A stretch of DNA of 64,000 nt from Siphonodentalium dalli. Lineage: Eukaryota; Mollusca; Scaphopoda; Gadilida; Siphonodentaliidae. Of this stretch, positions 1-11,100 are shown piece by piece. Where the stretch lies: the NCBI GenBank assembly GCA_032622095.1, contig CP136063.1:266719426-266783425 (forward strand), read 5' to 3'. Under the pieces are notes generated by a model. It was not told the origin of the DNA. It was given only the letters and a program-made list of their open reading frames with translations, and searched no databases. Positions within the stretch are counted from its first letter, which is position 1. The number at the start of each line of letters is the position of its first letter. Both the position numbers and the translations under genes were made by a program.

Positions 1-7
1 GGCCGTC

Positions 8-312
8 GGGCAAATCGGATCACCACATCGGGCAAAGCGGATCCGCAAACGAATCCTTCTGAAAATGCAATGCTACTCAACTAATCGTATACTTTTCAGT
101 TTTATTTATGACAATTATACATATTTATTGCAAATAATTAAAATCGCGTTTTTTTCAAACGTTCAAATTTTTCTATTATGGACATGCTCCGACAAGGCAC
201 GAGTTTTGTCGACCCATCTTAATAAAATTGTCCAAATTCACTTAATCTACGCATGTGTACCGGAAGTTAGTCACATTATGAAATGATCCGCTTTGCCCGA
301 TCCGCTTTGCCC
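8..312. mobile_element. MITE-like element with doubled terminal motif
   Basis: Two copies of a motif close to GGGCAAAGCGGATC lie at 8-21 and 29-43. Two reverse-complement copies (GATCCGCTTTGCCC) lie at 285-299 and 299-312. The interior is AT-rich and shows no convincing coding sequence. The paired inverted motifs suggest a small non-autonomous DNA element, but no target duplication was identified and the left end may extend beyond the window. Confidence 0.45.
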
Positions 313-858
313 ACAGCACATCTATTTACAGTCCGGGTCATTACGCGGGTGTCCTATCAAATTTAGCAAATTGACATATTGTCTTATTCCACACATGTAT
401 TGACTAAGACACCGACAACATTTATTCGGGTAGATGGATATGTGATCATCGACCTGCGCAATAGATATGCGCAAACGCACAATAATTATAAATTTGGTCA
501 AATCGTAAAATTTCGACGAAAATTTTCTACTGGGCTACAAAATTTTACTATACCTTGTTCTCTGTGGAAATGTATAAAAACTAACCCAACACGAAATGAC
601 TTTATTCTAAAATACGAATAGACAAGGAATACTTTGATAGTATTGAAATAATAAAGGTGATCGGCTTTGCCCGGGCGATTCGCTTTGCCCGGGTCTCCCC
701 TATACGTGGATTTAATTTACAATTGTGCATTCTTTACAGTATGTACTTCCGGTATGACGTAACATGTTCACGGAAGGACAGATAAACAGACAAATAAACA
801 GATAAACAGATATCCGGACCGAAAACATTACTTGCGTCCAGCATGGACTGGCGGAAGT
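313..858. other. No gene seen; orphan motif copies
   Basis: No coding sequence is supported. The GATC.GCTTTGCCCG motif of the preceding element recurs twice in direct orientation at 659-673 and 677-692, which may be the end of a second, broken copy. At 779-811 there is a short imperfect run of GATAAACA-type repeats. Confidence 0.4.
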
Positions 859-1104
859 AATAACGCTCTTTATGTTTACCATATCCGGATCTAAACATAA
901 GCCAGGTAACGTAACGTTTTTTGTTTTTGTTTACACAACAAAGGGGACAAAATTGACAATAACATACTGTTTATGCCATATTTCTGATTGGTATAAGAAC
1001 AAACTATGTCTATATTTTACTATTCTTTCTGTTTATGGCGGTTTTTGACGGAGGTGAATATTTTAACATCATACCCACCGCGAACACCGCCCGTATCTTT
1101 AATC
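859..1104. repeat. Dispersed repeat, copy 1 of 2
   Basis: About 246 bp, beginning with AATAACGCTCTTTATGTTTACC-like sequence and ending near CCGTATCTTTAATC, recur in the same orientation at 13615-13861 with few substitutions. The second copy has a longer poly-G run where this copy has AAGGGGAC. No terminal repeats or coding frame are visible, so the class is unknown. Confidence 0.75.
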
Positions 1105-1412
1105 GATCGGAGCATTCGGTGATGGGCACGTCGACATTTCGATACGCGCGGCCGCGGCCATAGAGGGTTCAAACGTTTTTGAGCATTTTCTTGTCATTAA
1201 CATGTGAAAACTGCTGCAACAAGCTTTTTTCATTGATGTGATAAAAGCTAAGTAAAATTTTATGTTCACACTTTTTCGTTTGCCCAGTGGCGGAACTATT
1301 TTCATATGTATAGGTCGCCGAATAGGTGGGGGATAACGCAGATTATACATATACTCATTATACTGTCAACATATAACATCGGTACACTTGACAAAACACT
1401 CGGTTCCGTCTA
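1105..1412. other. No feature recognised
   Basis: Nothing convincing was seen. A short open frame on the minus strand has no recognisable domain. A GCCCAGTGGCGGAAC stretch at about 1283-1297 resembles the CAGTGGCGG tip seen in hAT-like elements elsewhere in the window, but no partner end was found. Confidence 0.3.
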
Positions 1413-1823
1413 AGGGTACGTTCATACACAGGCAAGTTTGCACGGTATGGTTTGCAGGCATTTTGTCGTAGAAAACGATACTGTGCCAGAATATGAACGG
1501 AAGCAACAACATAAGATGCGTCTGTACCACAGCTAACTACGTGAGAAGTAAAATATCTGTAGTTCCACCTGTAGCTACCGGAATTTGCATGTAAATAGCA
1601 TGCAATTATCTAGCAAGAATAAATCATACAGGTCTTTGAAGGCAAATTACAGTAGCACCGTTACAAGTGGAACTATATAGATTTTACTTCTCATGTCGTT
1701 AGCTTTGGTAAAGATGCATGTTATGAGCATGTTTACGTTCATAGTCTGGAACCATGTGGTTTTCTATGACGAAATGTCCGCAAAAACATACCGTGCAAAC
1801 TTACCAGCGTATGAACGTACCCT
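1413..1823. mobile_element. MITE, long imperfect TIRs (AGGGTACGTTCATAC)
   Basis: The left end AGGGTACGTTCATAC is matched by GTATGAACGTACCCT at the right end. The inverted arms continue with about 80% identity for roughly 150 bp on each side, for example GAGAAGTAAAAT against ATTTTACTTCTC near the centre. The whole is about 411 bp and almost all of it is arm, so it would fold into one long hairpin. There is no coding content and no clear target duplication. The superfamily is not assigned. Confidence 0.75.
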
Positions 1824-1933
1824 AAATTGTCACAGTTTTGCATCGTCAAAAGCACTCTTTGTATGTATACGTTTATGTGGATATCTGGTACTGTGGATTT
1901 CAGCTCATAACTCGTTGGAATGACCGATATATG

Positions 1934-2380
1934 TGACCCGCCATATCAAATCCAGTCGCAAGTCGGGATTGTTTTTATCCTGTGCCAATGCATTCTCTTA
2001 TATATGCGAGTCGACCATAGGTCGCCTCGCATATATAAGAGAATGCATTGGCCTAACAATTTTTTACAATTTTAATAACGTTTTCTTGTATTCTTTAACA
2101 ATTTTATAATTTCACCCATACAGAGCCCCAGACAAATATGAGCAGACGACACTCTTCTATCTGCTTCTATATATGTGTGGGGCTCCCTGCAGGGTAATGG
2201 ATGTTTTTTATTTGATGTCCTAAAAATTGTAAGAAACATTTATTTAAAAAAAATGATAAAAAATGCATTCTCTTATATATGCGAGGCGACCTATGGTCGA
2301 CTCGCATATATAAGAGAATGCATTGGCACAGGGTAAAATAAAATATCCCGACTTACGACTGGATTTGATATGGCGGGTCA
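1934..2380. mobile_element. Palindrome-bearing MITE, family P1, copy 1
   Basis: The ends are TGACCCGCCATATCAAATCC and its reverse complement, and the arms match through about 55 bp. Just inside each end is a long palindrome (1984-2052 and about 2262-2327) with arms CCAATGCATTCTCTTATA around a CGACC-ATA-GGTCG core. The centre is AT-rich, with a CTCCCTGCAGG segment. A second copy lies at 14433-14880. There is no ORF and the target duplication is not resolved. Confidence 0.8.
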
Positions 2381-3424
2381 TATATAAGTTAGCAGAAGTG
2401 AGGAGGGCAGTGCACTTTAAAATATCTAACGGTATATGGTCCGATTGCGACTGTTAACTTTCAGTTCAACAAGAGTTAAGTGACTTCCATATTGTTTTCG
2501 TACGAACAGCCTCTTCTGTGACTAAACCACAAAAAAAACAAAGTTTGAAGGCGACTGAAGATCCAAAAGTAATGTTATCATACAGCAACCAAGAATAAAA
2601 GAAATGGCGCATTCTAAGTCCAAAAAGAGCCATAACTCCTGACAACTTAGGGAACAATTCGAAATTTACCAAGCATGTTCTGGGACATTTTACCGATTTG
2701 TGGGACTTTTTGAAAGTCTCACAACAATAAGGTTTCTGTCGAGGATTGACCAAATGTCCATGTAAAAAGATGTCCATGGTGTTTTTGTGACTTTTGTCTG
2801 AATCCAATTTTAACATGTTTGTGAGACTTGAGGCAATATACATTAAATTTGTGGGACTTTCAAAAATTCTCATGAGCCAGAAAAAAGTCCCAGAACATAC
2901 CATTCGTAGAGGCGCTGGAGCAGACTGAGTTTTCAACCGTTGGTCATGCCTCAGATGCGCGTGGAACAAAAAGAAGGTCGGTTTGATCAAATGTGGTTTA
3001 GCCTATATAGGCAAGATTATGCCTAATCCAAATTACGCTAAAAGTTTTCAGAATTTGTTAATTTTAACTATAAGTTGTTTAAGCCGATTTTCTCTGAAGT
3101 AACGCGATATATCAAGTAGGTGTCCTTGTAATATACAATAAAATATAAAACATATTATCGGACCCCTCTGAAATGTGCAACTGCAACCGGTCACTTGCTA
3201 CGGAAACATGTAAATTACACGAAAATACATGTGTGAATACACGAACCCATTTTTTTACAATGAGGGTCAAATAGGAAAAATTTGACAAATATCAGCTAAA
3301 AATAATGGTGAAAACAGGCCTTTATCTAGATCGCGATCAAGAGTGGTGGCTAAAGCCCTATGGCTGATGAATCTTAAATGCATGAAAACATCTAGGGTTA
3401 TGTTACATAAGTTTGATAATAGTG
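2381..3424. other. No gene supported; imperfect inverted repeat inside
   Basis: A minus-strand open frame covers 2466-2990, but it has no ATG at its 5' end and no recognisable domain, and its codons look like repeat sequence. A weak inverted repeat pairs CATGTTCTGGGAC at about 2673 with GTCCCAGAACAT at about 2889. The rest (2991-3424) shows nothing. Confidence 0.35.
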
Positions 3425-4168
3425 TAACGATATCTAAACAGTGCGCTAGTATTCAATGCACGCTCCTCGAAATTAGTTTTTGCCACTGAGTCGTCTGGAT
3501 AAGGATGGCCGATATCGTTGGCCATCAACCCTTGAATGACAGGAGCTGCGCTGCTGCAGCATTAAAGATAGTGTCTAAACGGTGCTCTAGTATTCAATCC
3601 AGTGCGCTGCTGCAGCATTAAAGATAGTGTCTAAACAGTGCTCTATAGTATTCAATGCACTCTCCTCTAAATTAGTTTTTGCCACTGAGTCGTCTGGATA
3701 AGGATACGGCCGATATCGTTGGCCATCAACCCTTGAATGACAGGAGCTGCGCTGCTGCAGCATTAAAGATAGTGTCTAAACAGTGCTCTAGTATTCAATC
3801 CAGTGCGCTGCTGCAGCATTAAAGATAGTATCTAAACAGTGCTCTAGTATTCAATGCACTCTCCTCGAAATTAGTTTTTGCCACTGAGTCGTCTGGATAA
3901 GGATACGGCCGATATCGTTGGCCATCAACCCTTGAATGACAGGAGCTGCGCTGCTGCAGCATTAAAGATAGTGTCTAAACAGTGCTCTAGTATTAAATCC
4001 AGTGCGCTGCTCCAGCATTAAAGATAGTATCTAAACAGTGCTCTAGTATTCAATGCACTCTCCTCTAAATTAGTTTTTGCCACTGAGTCGTCTGGATAAG
4101 GATACGGCCGATATCGTTGGCCATCAACCCTTGAATCACAGGAGCTGCGCTGCTGCAGCATTAAAGAT
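3425..4168. repeat. 199-bp tandem repeat, ~3.7 copies
   Basis: The anchor TGCCACTGAGTCGTCTGG occurs at 3481, 3680, 3879 and 4078, giving an exact 199-bp period. Each full unit also contains an internal duplication of about 60 bp (GCTGCTGCAGCATTAAAGAT twice), so the array has a two-level structure. Copies differ by only a few substitutions, consistent with recent expansion. There is no coding potential. Confidence 0.9.
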
Positions 4169-4177
4169 CATGCATGT

Positions 4178-4341
4178 GCCAGTGCATTATCTTATATATG
4201 CAAGTTTCCCATAGGGAGCCTCGCATATAATAAGAGAGTGCACTGTGCACTGGCTTAAATAGTGTTAGGCCAGTGCATTATATTATATATGCGAGGCTCA
4301 CTATATATGGAAGACTGGCATAATTATATAAGAGAATGCAA
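4178..4341. repeat. Decayed pair of the 69-bp palindromes
   Basis: Two degenerate versions of the family P palindrome lie close together at 4178-4254 and 4269-4339. They are recognisable from GCCAGTGCATTAT, TATATATGCGAGGC and AAGAGAATGC. The centre and arms carry substitutions and small indels, so this is an older remnant. The AT-rich stretch 4342-4703 that follows shows no other feature. Confidence 0.6.
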
Positions 4342-4709
4342 AATTAGAGGAAGCTCCAGTCAATGTGGTCATCCAATCCAGATATGTCCCCATTTTGGTT
4401 CGTTTTGTAATGTTGGTGAGGTAAATTGGTGTGCGACAGCCAATCAATGCGCCGCCGTTTTCCAACAGACATGAGCTGGGAAACAATTCGCCATAAAAGA
4501 GACGCAACTCTACACTTCACTGGAAGTGTAAATGTACACCAATCTGAAAAAACAGTCACGTTTATAATCATATTTAATGTTTTGATAAGCATTATTTACA
4601 CCCCATGTTGAACTGTTTATTATTATATTTACCATTTTGATCCTTGTGTAATTATGTGTTTTCGTACATCATTTCAGTCGCTGCGTATTGCCTCATTAGC
4701 GTCTTACCA

Positions 4710-5230
4710 GCAAGCCTGCACATAGCGTGTCTGTCATTTGCAGAATGAGGTCCCCAGAGGGTGAGTGTAGTGATGCTATCCCGCACGGCGGACTAGCATC
4801 ACCAAATTCACCCTCTGGAGACCTCATTCTGCTTAGGCTTCATCTTTTGGGAAGTATCTATAGTATCAAATTAAGATTGTTTTTAGTTACATTTCCCTTC
4901 TTGGAAGTTTCTATATCCCCTAATTTGCAGAATATATAATTCAAAATTGAGGTGCCCAATGGGTGAACATCATCAACTTCAACTGGGGAACTTCAATCTG
5001 ATCCTAGGTCTGCCATATCAGTTGAGGGCCTAAGCAGAATGAGGTTCACAGAGGGTGAATTTAGTGATGCTAGCCCGCCATAATTATGGGTAACTTTTCA
5101 GGATTTAGTCGGAAATATGGCTTGTTGCCATTCATCGGAAAGCTCTCGCCATATATGCGGGATAGCGTCACTAAATTTACCCTCTGGGGACCTCATTCTG
5201 CATTGACAGACACTCTATTTGCAGGCTTGC
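4710..5230. mobile_element. MITE with TTACCA duplication and nested inverted repeats
   Basis: The left end GCAAGCCTGCA is matched by TGCAGGCTTGC at the right, and TTACCA flanks both sides (4704-4709 and 5231-5236). The flank could be read as 8 bp if the tips are trimmed by two bases. Inside, GCAGAATGAGG and CCTCATTCTGC alternate four times, so the element looks like a dimer of a smaller inverted repeat. There is no coding sequence. Confidence 0.7.
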
Positions 5231-5265
5231 TTACCAGCAATGTCAGCGCTCAAGTCACTCAAGAA

Positions 5266-6291
5266 CAGGGATGTGGCTAGAGGGGGGGGGGTGTGGGGGG
5301 GGTGTCTCACCCCCCTCCCAGCAGAGAGCTATATTTTCAATAGTTGGAAATTTCATACCTGCCACAACGAAATTTCACACCAACAATTGGTTGAAAATGT
5401 TCTTGTAGTTTGATTATAAAACAATTTATTGGGGGGAATTTATTTTTTTCGACCAATATTTGCATATGTTCGTATTTTTGGTCAAAATTTTTGACAGAAA
5501 TGGTCATCAGTAGGAAATTTTCCAACCTTAGGGGGGTGACAGGTTGGAAATTTCCAACACTTGGAAAGCTTGTGTCCTGGTCCCTCCCCCGTGGCCAGTC
5601 AAAAACTTCTAGTTAATTTAAGAAAACAATTTTGTCATACAATTGGTCAACATTGTCATTGGAATTGTCATCAGTTAGAAATTTTCCAACCTAAGTGGGG
5701 GTGTAGGGTTTGAAATTTCCAACAGTAGGAAGGCTTGAGGCTAGTCTAGATGTTAGGATTTTGCGATTTTCTTGTTCATATTTCAAGATTTTCGCACACC
5801 GGGCCGAACCATGGTCGGCCCGGTGTGTCTTTGCCCCATCCACATGGCCAATACAAAACTGCTAATTAGTTTAGCAAAACAATATTTTGCTACATTTGGT
5901 CAAACTTGTAGACATAAATGGTCATCAGTTGAAGAATTTTCCAACCTGAGGGGGAGCATGAGGTTTGAAATTTCCAACAATAGGAAAGCTTCAGTTGAGG
6001 CCAGTCTAGATGCTAGGATTTGCGATTTTCTTGTATAGTTTTCAAAATTTTCTCACACCGGGCCGAATAACCATGGTCGGCCCGGTGTTTCCTGGTCTGT
6101 TGTCGGTAATGTTAATGTTAATATATAGGAAATTAGGCCTGAGCATGAGGTACAAGGGGGGGGGTGCAAATGGAATTATGCAAAAAGTTGTGTTGGTGCG
6201 ATTCCGACTCAAGGGGGGGGGTGCAGTTGGAAATTCCCAAGGTGGACACCCCCCCCCCCCCCCCAGCGGAGACCCTCTAGCCACATCCCTG
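5266..6291. mobile_element. Non-autonomous hAT-type element, 1,026 bp
   Basis: Terminal inverted repeats CAGGGATGTGGCTAGAGGG and CCCTCTAGCCACATCCCTG are flanked by a perfect 8-bp direct duplication, CTCAAGAA (5258-5265 and 6292-6299). An 8-bp duplication with a CAGGG tip fits the hAT superfamily. The interior has G and C homopolymer runs next to the ends and about three diverged direct repeats built on GAAATTTCCAAC. Two copies of a palindrome, ACACCGGGCCGA..TCGGCCCGGTGT, lie near 5794-5826 and 6054-6089. There is no transposase, so the element must be mobilised in trans. Confidence 0.88.
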
Positions 6292-6299
6292 CTCAAGAA

Positions 6300-7118
6300 G
6301 CTTATGTTTCTCCAGATTCTCCTCGATGTACGAACAAATATTTTCCCTTTTCACGATGGGGAATCACGTGGTTTCGAGTTGATGAGTATCACGCATTCAA
6401 AATGGCCGAAGCGCTCGCAAACGCGACTAGAAACGAGGAAAATGGCAATAAACTAGGTTAATAATATATTGCATAGTATTTTGGCAGCTTCGAACATATG
6501 CTACATGTATACTATTTTTCAAACAAGCTGATACCTCATTTGTGACCAAACTTGCTTGCTTTAACATTCTGAACAAAGTTGTCAGTCGAAGGATTCTATT
6601 AGATGTATGGACTGGTGCATTCCACGTGCCTCCGACTGGCAACTTTGGTTAGAATGTTTTAAAATATTACTGAGTATTTCCGAACAAATAAGATATCAAC
6701 TTGTTTTAAAAATAAACTAGCATATGCATATGCTCGTGCACCTAGTACAAACGCTATCGCATGCCAAATGGGGTGGGATGCTGAAAAATAGCAAGCCAAT
6801 TTGCGCGCGATTTAGTTTGCCGTGTCCCGCGTGACTCAGCATCGCATGCGAATATGTTTCGATTGTAAAATTCAAAGAAATGTAACTCTAACATACCCGT
6901 TATTTAGTAAAAAATCATACCAAAAGAATGACACCACAAAGAGACACGTTTCAAAAACACTATAGGAAAAATCACTTTTAGGAGGCGGACGACACTGTCT
7001 AAGACCTGTTGGGATTACGGCGATCCATCGAGGTCAAGACAGTCGTGAATGGACAATTGTGTTTTCGACGGATGGTTTCGTCCAAGATTTCAGGCACCTC
7101 ACACCTCCATTTTCTCCC
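6300..7118. other. Flank and probable LINE 5' UTR; no host gene
   Basis: The 5' end of the LINE could not be placed because no target duplication was found. The GC content rises from about 6970 (TTAGGAGGCGGACGAC), so the 5' UTR probably begins near there. An ATG at 6402 opens a 19-codon frame (MAEALANATRN...) followed by a possible splice donor, but nothing downstream supports it. The rest is unremarkable AT-rich DNA. Confidence 0.35.
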
Positions 7119-7796
7119 ATGGCAGGGATCACTACTGTCGCAGAACTTTCCCGGTACGAGCCTCGGGCGCACACCGTAAAAATTAATTGGCTCCCGTTTA
7201 GCGTCCCGCATTCGGTAGTCATCGCGCACCTCACAGAATACGGGACGGTGCTGGAGATAGAGTACGAATCCTTCCGAGCCGTCGGCCAAGAAATCGCCAA
7301 CGGCCGTCGGCGGCTTCGCATGAAATTTATTAAACCCGATATAACCGACTTTCCCGACTTCGGCATGCTGGCTGGATATAAAGTTTTCTACACGGTCGCG
7401 GGGAGATCGCCCTTATGCTTGAAATGTGGGCAGCGTGGCCACGTGCGCATGACTTGCCCAGACAACAACTTTTCCCCGTCGGGAGTGTTATCTCGGCCGA
7501 CGGATTACGCGGCGGCAGTCCGCCGCCATAGAGGCCGGCCAGAATCACCTTCAGTGCAGCCCCCGGATGATGGTCACGTGACCCTGTCAACGTTCGAGAC
7601 ACCATTAGCACCAGGGCAGGACTATATGCCTCCTCCCTCTTTCCAGGAGGGGGAGCTCCACAATGATTTCCAGTTGTCCGAGTCCGGGTCAGACGATTTG
7701 GATGTGGAAAAAGTTTCGGAATCGGACAGTCCTCTGTCCCCTGCCATTTACCGTATGGAAGTGATGGACACTCGCGCGGTTGGGGGGGGGCAGTAA
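7119..7796 (+). CDS. LINE ORF1, RNA-binding zinc-knuckle protein
   Basis: A protein of 225 residues. I start it at the ATG in CCATGG at 7119; the frame is open further upstream but without an ATG. Residues about 18-92 look like the RRM-like fold common in ORF1 proteins, judged by spacing only. A zinc knuckle follows at C100-x2-C103-x4-H108-x4-C113. The C-terminal half is acidic, rich in Pro, Ser and Asp, and probably disordered. In this family ORF1 coats the element RNA and forms the ribonucleoprotein with ORF2. The frame ends just after a nine-G run, so a length error there could hide a longer C-terminus. ORF2 begins 325 bp downstream in another frame, so reinitiation or a separate start is needed. 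Confidence 0.8.
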   Translation: MAGITTVAELSRYEPRAHTVKINWLPFSVPHSVVIAHLTEYGTVLEIEYESFRAVGQEIANGRRRLRMKFIKPDITDFPDFGMLAGYKVFYTVAGRSPLCLKCGQRGHVRMTCPDNNFSPSGVLSRPTDYAAAVRRHRGRPESPSVQPPDDGHVTLSTFETPLAPGQDYMPPPSFQEGELHNDFQLSESGSDDLDVEKVSESDSPLSPAIYRMEVMDTRAVGGGQ

Positions 7797-8121
7797 GCGA
7801 CAGCATGAGGGTGACGAGGAACGTCACCCTCCTGCCAAGTTGAATGTGCGGGAAGGCCCAGCACCTGATTAATGTGTTTTAATATGATTGTGTATATTTA
7901 TTCTCTTCGACCCTCGCTAACGTCCCTGATTTTCCCTTTTGCCTTCTGGATATATTGTGTTGCCTTTTTCTTCACGACCTCTCGCTTTTCCTCTGATTTT
8001 TGCACCTGCCCACCGACTCAACTTTACGCCAGATCCATTGGGGACTGGCTGTTCTTTGTGTCTTTCTGTATCTATTTATGTGTCCCTTGTCTCGTTTCGT
8101 ATCTCACCTTTTCGACTTTCC

Positions 8122-11100
8122 ATGGATAAACTTCACATAGCCTCTTTAAATGCGTGCGGTCTTCGCAATACTAAGACTATTCTGGCCCTTAAGTATCTCT
8201 TCCTTTTTGATAGGGTCGACGTGCTTTTCCTTCAGGAAACGCACGTCGACGACTATCAACTTGGACAGGACCTACAATATAAATTAGATTGCAAAGGTTT
8301 TTGGTCCTATGGTACTAACCGCTCATGCGGCACGGTGATTTTTATTCGAAATTCCCTAAAACACACCGTGATCAAATCTTTTTCGGATATGGACGGCCGC
8401 TGCGCGGGCGTCGATGTCGACGTCTCCGGAGTGGCTTTCCGTTTCCTTTCCTTTTATGGTCCTCAAGCACCCGACCAGAATCGAGACCTTGTTTTTCAAA
8501 CTTTACTCCCCCATTTAGTCACCAGCCGATCAGTCATTTTAGGTGGGGATTTTAATTTTATAGTTCATCCAAAATACGACAAAATTGGTGGCCGGACCCT
8601 TGTTCCCGCCTATGCCAAAGAATGGCACAAAAAATTTATGGATTTTGGCCTCGTTGATTTTTATAGGCATGGTAACCCTACCACTGTCCATACTACTCGT
8701 CATAGCGCAAATGTCCATACGCGCCTGGACAAATTTTATATCTCCCGATCTCTGCTGACAGACCCCCCCAACTATTCTTCCCAAACTTTCCCCCACTCTG
8801 ATCACGATGTCATTAGTATCTTTTTCACAACGATCCCCCGATCCGCTATTGGCCCCGGATATTGGAAGGCCAACATTTCCCTTTTTCTTGATCCTGATTT
8901 CAAGTCTGATTTCTGTACCTTTTGGTATGATCGCACCGCTTCTGTGTCTGGCATTCATGTCACACAGGAGTGGTGGGATCAGATCAAGGCAGATATTAGA
9001 GCTTTTATTCAGAATTATGCCAATATTAAGGCATCAAATACTAGAGCTTCCCTTCGAAAATTGGAACGAGAATATAAACTTTTACTTCAGGCTGAGCACT
9101 TACATCCTGGCAGATATGCAGACCAGCTCGCCCCTCTTCGTGCTAGCATCCAATCCTTTCATGCTCGGAACGCTGAGGGTGCTTATATCCGTTCGCGCTC
9201 AAATGTTTTAAATTCCCATGACGGTTCTGCCCAATTTTTCCATTCCCTAGAACGCTCACGCAGTGCCAAAAAAATCATTACTTCCGTCACCACTGCTGGT
9301 ACGACCTATACTTCGACTTCCGATATTATAACTCAATTTACGGCCTTTTGGTCTCAGCTCTTCACCAAAGAGGACACCGATTCTCAAGCTGCTGATTCTT
9401 TTCTAACTGACCTACATAGCTTGTCTGTCCCAGACGCGGACCTCTGTGAAGCCACTCTTCGTGTTGAAGAATTACACACTGCGCTTTTTGACATGTCTTC
9501 CGGCAAATCCCCCGGCTCGGATGGCCTCCCTGCAGAATTTTACAAGACTTTTGCCCCACAAATTTTACCTCGATTATTACAGCTTTACAACAACTGCTTT
9601 CACGATAAACTTCCTTTTTCACAGCGGACATCGCTTATTACTATGCTCCCGAAAGACCCAGCTCATCCTGAAATTGTGTCTAATTATAGGCCCATCAGCC
9701 TTCTTAATGTAGATTACAAAATTTTGTCTAAATCCCTTTGTAACCGACTTAAATTGGTCATTTCTTCTATTGTCCAAGAAGATCAAACGTGTGGAGTTCC
9801 GGGACGCACTATCATGGATAATTTACATTTACTTCGGAATATTCAAGACTATTGTAAACAGAAAAATCTCCCATGCGCTTTCGTTAGCCTCGATCAACAG
9901 AAGGCATTCGATCGAGTTGATCATGATTATTTATTCCGCACCCTTTCTTCCTTTGGCTTTGGACCCAACTTTGTCTCTTGGGTCCGTCTTTTATATACTG
10001 ACATTTATTCTAGTCTTTATATCAACCAACACACTTCCGACCCCTTTCCAGTAACTCGGTCAGTCCGCCAGGGATGCAGTCTTTCCCCGCTTTTATATAT
10101 CTTGTGCTTAGAACCCCTGCTACATCACTTTCGCAATAACCCCTCGATCACCGGGCTAACTGTGCCCGGTGCTCCGACCCCCTTTAAAACTACAGCGTAT
10201 GCTGATGACGTGACCTTAATACTTACTACCGATGCCTCCATCGGAGCCGCATTACAAACGATCGATCGTTATGGCTCAGCGTCCGGTGCTCGGCTCAACT
10301 TAACTAAATCGGTCGGGTTATTTATCGGTCGCTGGGGTCATCGTACGGACACTCCGTACGGTCTCCGGTGGTCCGCTTCCCACAAAATTTTAGGCCTGCT
10401 TTTTGGTTCGGCAGTAACTACCGATGACCATTTCCACAACTTATTTCAGAAATTTTCTAAAACTTTACAATTTGGTCGCACCGTCAATTTAGCTCAATTC
10501 ACCAAAGCCTCGTATCTCAATGTCTATTGCTTTAGCAAACTATGGTATTACACGTCTATTGTTCCTTTGTCCGCCCATTATATCCGGCTTTTTCAGAGAG
10601 CAGCTTTTCGTTTTTTTTGGACTACTTTAATTGAGCCCCTCCCGCGGTCCTTACTTTATGCACCGAAAAGTGCAGGAGGTGCCGATATTGCCCATTTACA
10701 AAGTAAATGCAATACCCTCCTCCTTCGTCACATCCAACGGTTGCTGACCAACCCCACCGCTCGATGGTCCGTTTTTGCTATATATTGGATAGGGTTCCAT
10801 CTCCGGGAATACGTCCCCGCTTTCGCTGCTCGTAGCATCGCGCACTGTGATCCGGCGTATATTCCCCCCTTTTATCTGTCTTGCTTGCGTGCTTTCGCTG
10901 CCTTTCGTGATCTTCCCGATTTTCCCCTACTGCCCACCATCGATTCCAAAATTATTTATCACCATTTACTGAAGCCCATTATTACTGCCCCGCCCCTTAC
11001 CATTCGTTTTCCTAAACTACCCTTTACTTTGCTCTGGATGAACCTCCATAATGTACATGTCGATCCGGCCCTTCGTGGGCTCCTTTATCGGGTTATCCAC

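Noticed and set aside
1931-2060. Frames with SYICES.IGRLAYIREC-type peptides (several sites)
   Set aside because: Both strands of the 69-bp palindrome give the same peptide; it is repeat sequence, not protein coding.
2466-2990. A 174-codon minus-strand frame
   Set aside because: It has no ATG start and no recognisable domain; the DNA contains internal GTGGGACTTT-type repeats and an inverted repeat that explain the open frame.
6402-6461. Possible first coding exon (ATG in AAAATGG context, splice donor-like AG|GTTAAT)
   Set aside because: Only 19 codons, with no downstream exon, promoter or homology.
7059-7118. N-terminal extension of LINE ORF1
   Set aside because: The frame is open but begins with GTG, not ATG. 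The first ATG at 7119 is in a good CCATGG context.
7330-7827. Long minus-strand frames across LINE ORF1
   Set aside because: Shadow frames opposite a clear zinc-knuckle ORF1.
7939-8121. N-terminal extension of LINE ORF2 by 61 residues
   Set aside because: The extension is hydrophobic and unlike an endonuclease start. The APE fold begins right after the ATG at 8122, so I used that start.
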